A stretch of 5,690 nt of DNA, from contig JAGACT010000068.1 of the NCBI GenBank assembly GCA_017613995.1, positions 1-5,690 of the forward strand. Direction: 5' to 3'. Under the pieces are notes generated by a model. That model saw only the letters and a list, made by a program, of their open reading frames with translations. It had not been told where the DNA came from and ran no database searches. Positions 4,669 to 5,690 of this stretch are shown here, piece by piece. Each line of letters starts with the position of its first letter. Position 1 is the first letter of the stretch. The position numbers were made by a program, and so were the translations under genes. This DNA comes from Eubacteriaceae bacterium (GTDB taxonomy: Bacteria; Bacillota; Clostridia; Eubacteriales; Anaerofustaceae).

Positions 4669-5529
4669 TCAATCCTTTAATAATAATATATGCTTCACGG
4701 GTCTGAACAGCCTTATGCCGCATACGACCACAAGAAGACAGATGATGAATACTCCCGTGAGCTGGGAGAAGGCGGCGAAGCGCCTGAATCCGGAGAGCAG
4801 CGTCTTGATAAGCACCGCAAACAGGCTGCCGAAGGCCAGAGCCGCCGCGGTAAAGATGCCGGCTCTTGATTTTAGGGCCCTCTGCAGGGCGGAGGCGAAC
4901 ATTCCCTCCAGCCTGAACACCCGGTAATAGGCGTAACCCACCAGGGACAGAGTCGTCAAGCACTGTATAAGCTCGCTGATGAAGTATGCCCTGGAGGAGA
5001 AAAGCGCGCACACGTACCTCACGGTCTCGATCAGAAGAGAGGCACAGAGCATTATCAGTATGTTCCCGGCGCTCCACATCTCTCTCAGAGAACGGTTCGG
5101 GAAAAGTATCCTGAACGCCATGGAGAACAGGGCTGAAATGATCAGGAAGTTTATGATCACGTCCCCGACAAATCCCGCAAGGGCCGTGACGGATACGCCC
5201 ATGAGCCTTGCCGCCAGGGCTCCGAGAAGCTTCAGGACGGTCTTTGCCGTCACCGACGCCGCCAGGACGCCCATGCTGAGGATACCGTCCCGGAGGCTGC
5301 GGATGCGGTCCTGATCCCTCAGCCTTCTGAGTCTTTCGGCGTACTCCTTCTCCGTGGACACATCGTCATGGGTCACATGACAGCGCCGTACCTGTTCGGT
5401 GCGGGCAAGGACAGAATCTTCCCGTCCGCTGCCCGGGGCATACGCAGCCTCGGCGCGGCCGGATTGAGCGAACATCGCAGCGGACACCACTCCGGCCGCC
5501 ACTATTTTCGCAACGGTTCCCTTTTTCAT
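4669..5529 (-). CDS. Unrecognised polytopic membrane protein with N-terminal signal-like segment
   Basis: I do not recognise a family for this 286-aa product. It starts with a signal-peptide-like segment: KK at residues 2-3, a hydrophobic core at 8-21 and an AEA-A site, with cleavage expected after residue 28. A charged, Arg/Glu-rich stretch (34-80) follows, probably helical around 58-80 (EKEYAERLRRLRDQ). Hydrophobic segments then lie at about 84-110, 115-142, 153-178, 183-203, 223-246 and 255-274, giving five or six membrane spans and a short charged tail ending in LKD. It may be secreted via the signal and anchored by its C-terminal half, or the first segment may be another span. The ATG follows AAGGG in the 13-base gap after the cyclophilin gene. 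A - strand reading frame at 4652-5077 overlaps it but has no membrane or family character. Confidence 0.75.
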   Translation of the reverse strand: MKKGTVAKIVAAGVVSAAMFAQSGRAEAAYAPGSGREDSVLARTEQVRRCHVTHDDVSTEKEYAERLRRLRDQDRIRSLRDGILSMGVLAASVTAKTVLKLLGALAARLMGVSVTALAGFVGDVIINFLIISALFSMAFRILFPNRSLREMWSAGNILIMLCASLLIETVRYVCALFSSRAYFISELIQCLTTLSLVGYAYYRVFRLEGMFASALQRALKSRAGIFTAAALAFGSLFAVLIKTLLSGFRRFAAFSQLTGVFIICLLVVVCGIRLFRPVKHILLLKD

Positions 5530-5542
5530 TTTATTTCGCCCT

Positions 5543-5690
5543 TCACTCTTCGGTGATGGATTCTATGATGACGCTCTCCCTGGGACGGTCCCTGAAATCC
5601 GTGGGGACGGAGGCTATGCGGTCCACTTCCTCCATGCCCTCCACCACTCTGCCGAAGGCAGCGTACTGCCCGTCAAGATGGGGTGCGTCC
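5543..5690 (-). CDS. Cyclophilin-type peptidyl-prolyl cis-trans isomerase, C-terminal fragment
   Basis: Only the last 49 codons are in the window; the gene enters from the right edge. The translation begins DAPHLDGQYAAFGRVVEGM and ends ESITEE. The HLDGQYAAFGRVVEGMEEVD run is the hallmark C-terminal strand and helix of cyclophilins, where it reads H-LDG-FGxVxxGMxVVD. Cyclophilins catalyse proline isomerisation to assist protein folding. The C-terminal PTDFRDRPRESVIIESI part matches the last beta strand of the bacterial fold. Whether it carries a signal peptide or lipobox cannot be seen. It lies 13 bases upstream of the membrane-protein gene in the same direction, which suggests one operon. Confidence 0.92.
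   Translation of the reverse strand, partial: DAPHLDGQYAAFGRVVEGMEEVDRIASVPTDFRDRPRESVIIESITEE

Noticed and set aside
4652..5077. 141-codon open frame on the - strand overlapping the membrane-protein gene
   Set aside because: The product is Arg/Gly/His-rich without domain features, and the other frame gives a coherent signal peptide and membrane spans with proper operon spacing.

Overview
The window looks like a chromosomal segment of a moderately GC-rich anaerobic member of the Bacillota (Clostridia-like). The indicators are an L21–Prp–L27 ribosomal cluster with an N-terminally extended L27 and its dedicated Cys protease, a glmS-type self-cleaving ribozyme, strong AGGAGG-type ribosome binding sites and a TIGR03905-type TSCPD protein. 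This assignment is inference from gene content; there is no rRNA or marker phylogeny here.

Layout. (1) 46-1035, + strand: rplU, prp and rpmA form a ribosomal operon that ends at a perfect stem plus U-tract terminator (1052-1081). (2) 1082-1505 has no protein gene of note but is dense in signals: a G/C hairpin, a consensus sigma-70-type promoter (TTGACC-17-TACAAT), an unidentified structured leader (about 1199-1294), a glmS ribozyme-like element (about 1295-1425) and a further nested hairpin (1440-1494) just before the next ribosome binding site. (3) 1506-4330, + strand: three co-directional genes, encoding a left-handed beta-helix protein with the acetyltransferase residues of the GlmU C-terminal domain, the glucosamine-6-phosphate deaminase NagB, and the phosphoglucosamine mutase GlmM. 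A bidirectional-looking hairpin (4352-4377) closes this operon. (4) 4401-5690, - strand, converging on it: a cyclophilin-type peptidyl-prolyl isomerase (C-terminal part only), an unrecognised polytopic membrane protein and a small four-cysteine TSCPD protein, each about 13 bases apart.

How it fits together. The main point of interest is region 3. The glmS ribozyme normally precedes glmS, where glucosamine-6-phosphate (GlcN6P) triggers mRNA cleavage and shuts down GlcN6P synthesis. Here no glmS follows. The same RNA precedes nagB, glmM and a GlmU-C-like gene. Negative feedback by GlcN6P makes little sense for a catabolic deaminase, but it fits NagB running in the aminating direction (fructose-6-P + NH3 to GlcN6P), with GlmM making GlcN1P and the beta-helix protein acetylating it to GlcNAc1P. 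This would be a self-contained, ammonia-using amino-sugar biosynthesis operon with product feedback at the RNA level. The sequence supports the parts list and the RNA; the direction of NagB flux is inference.
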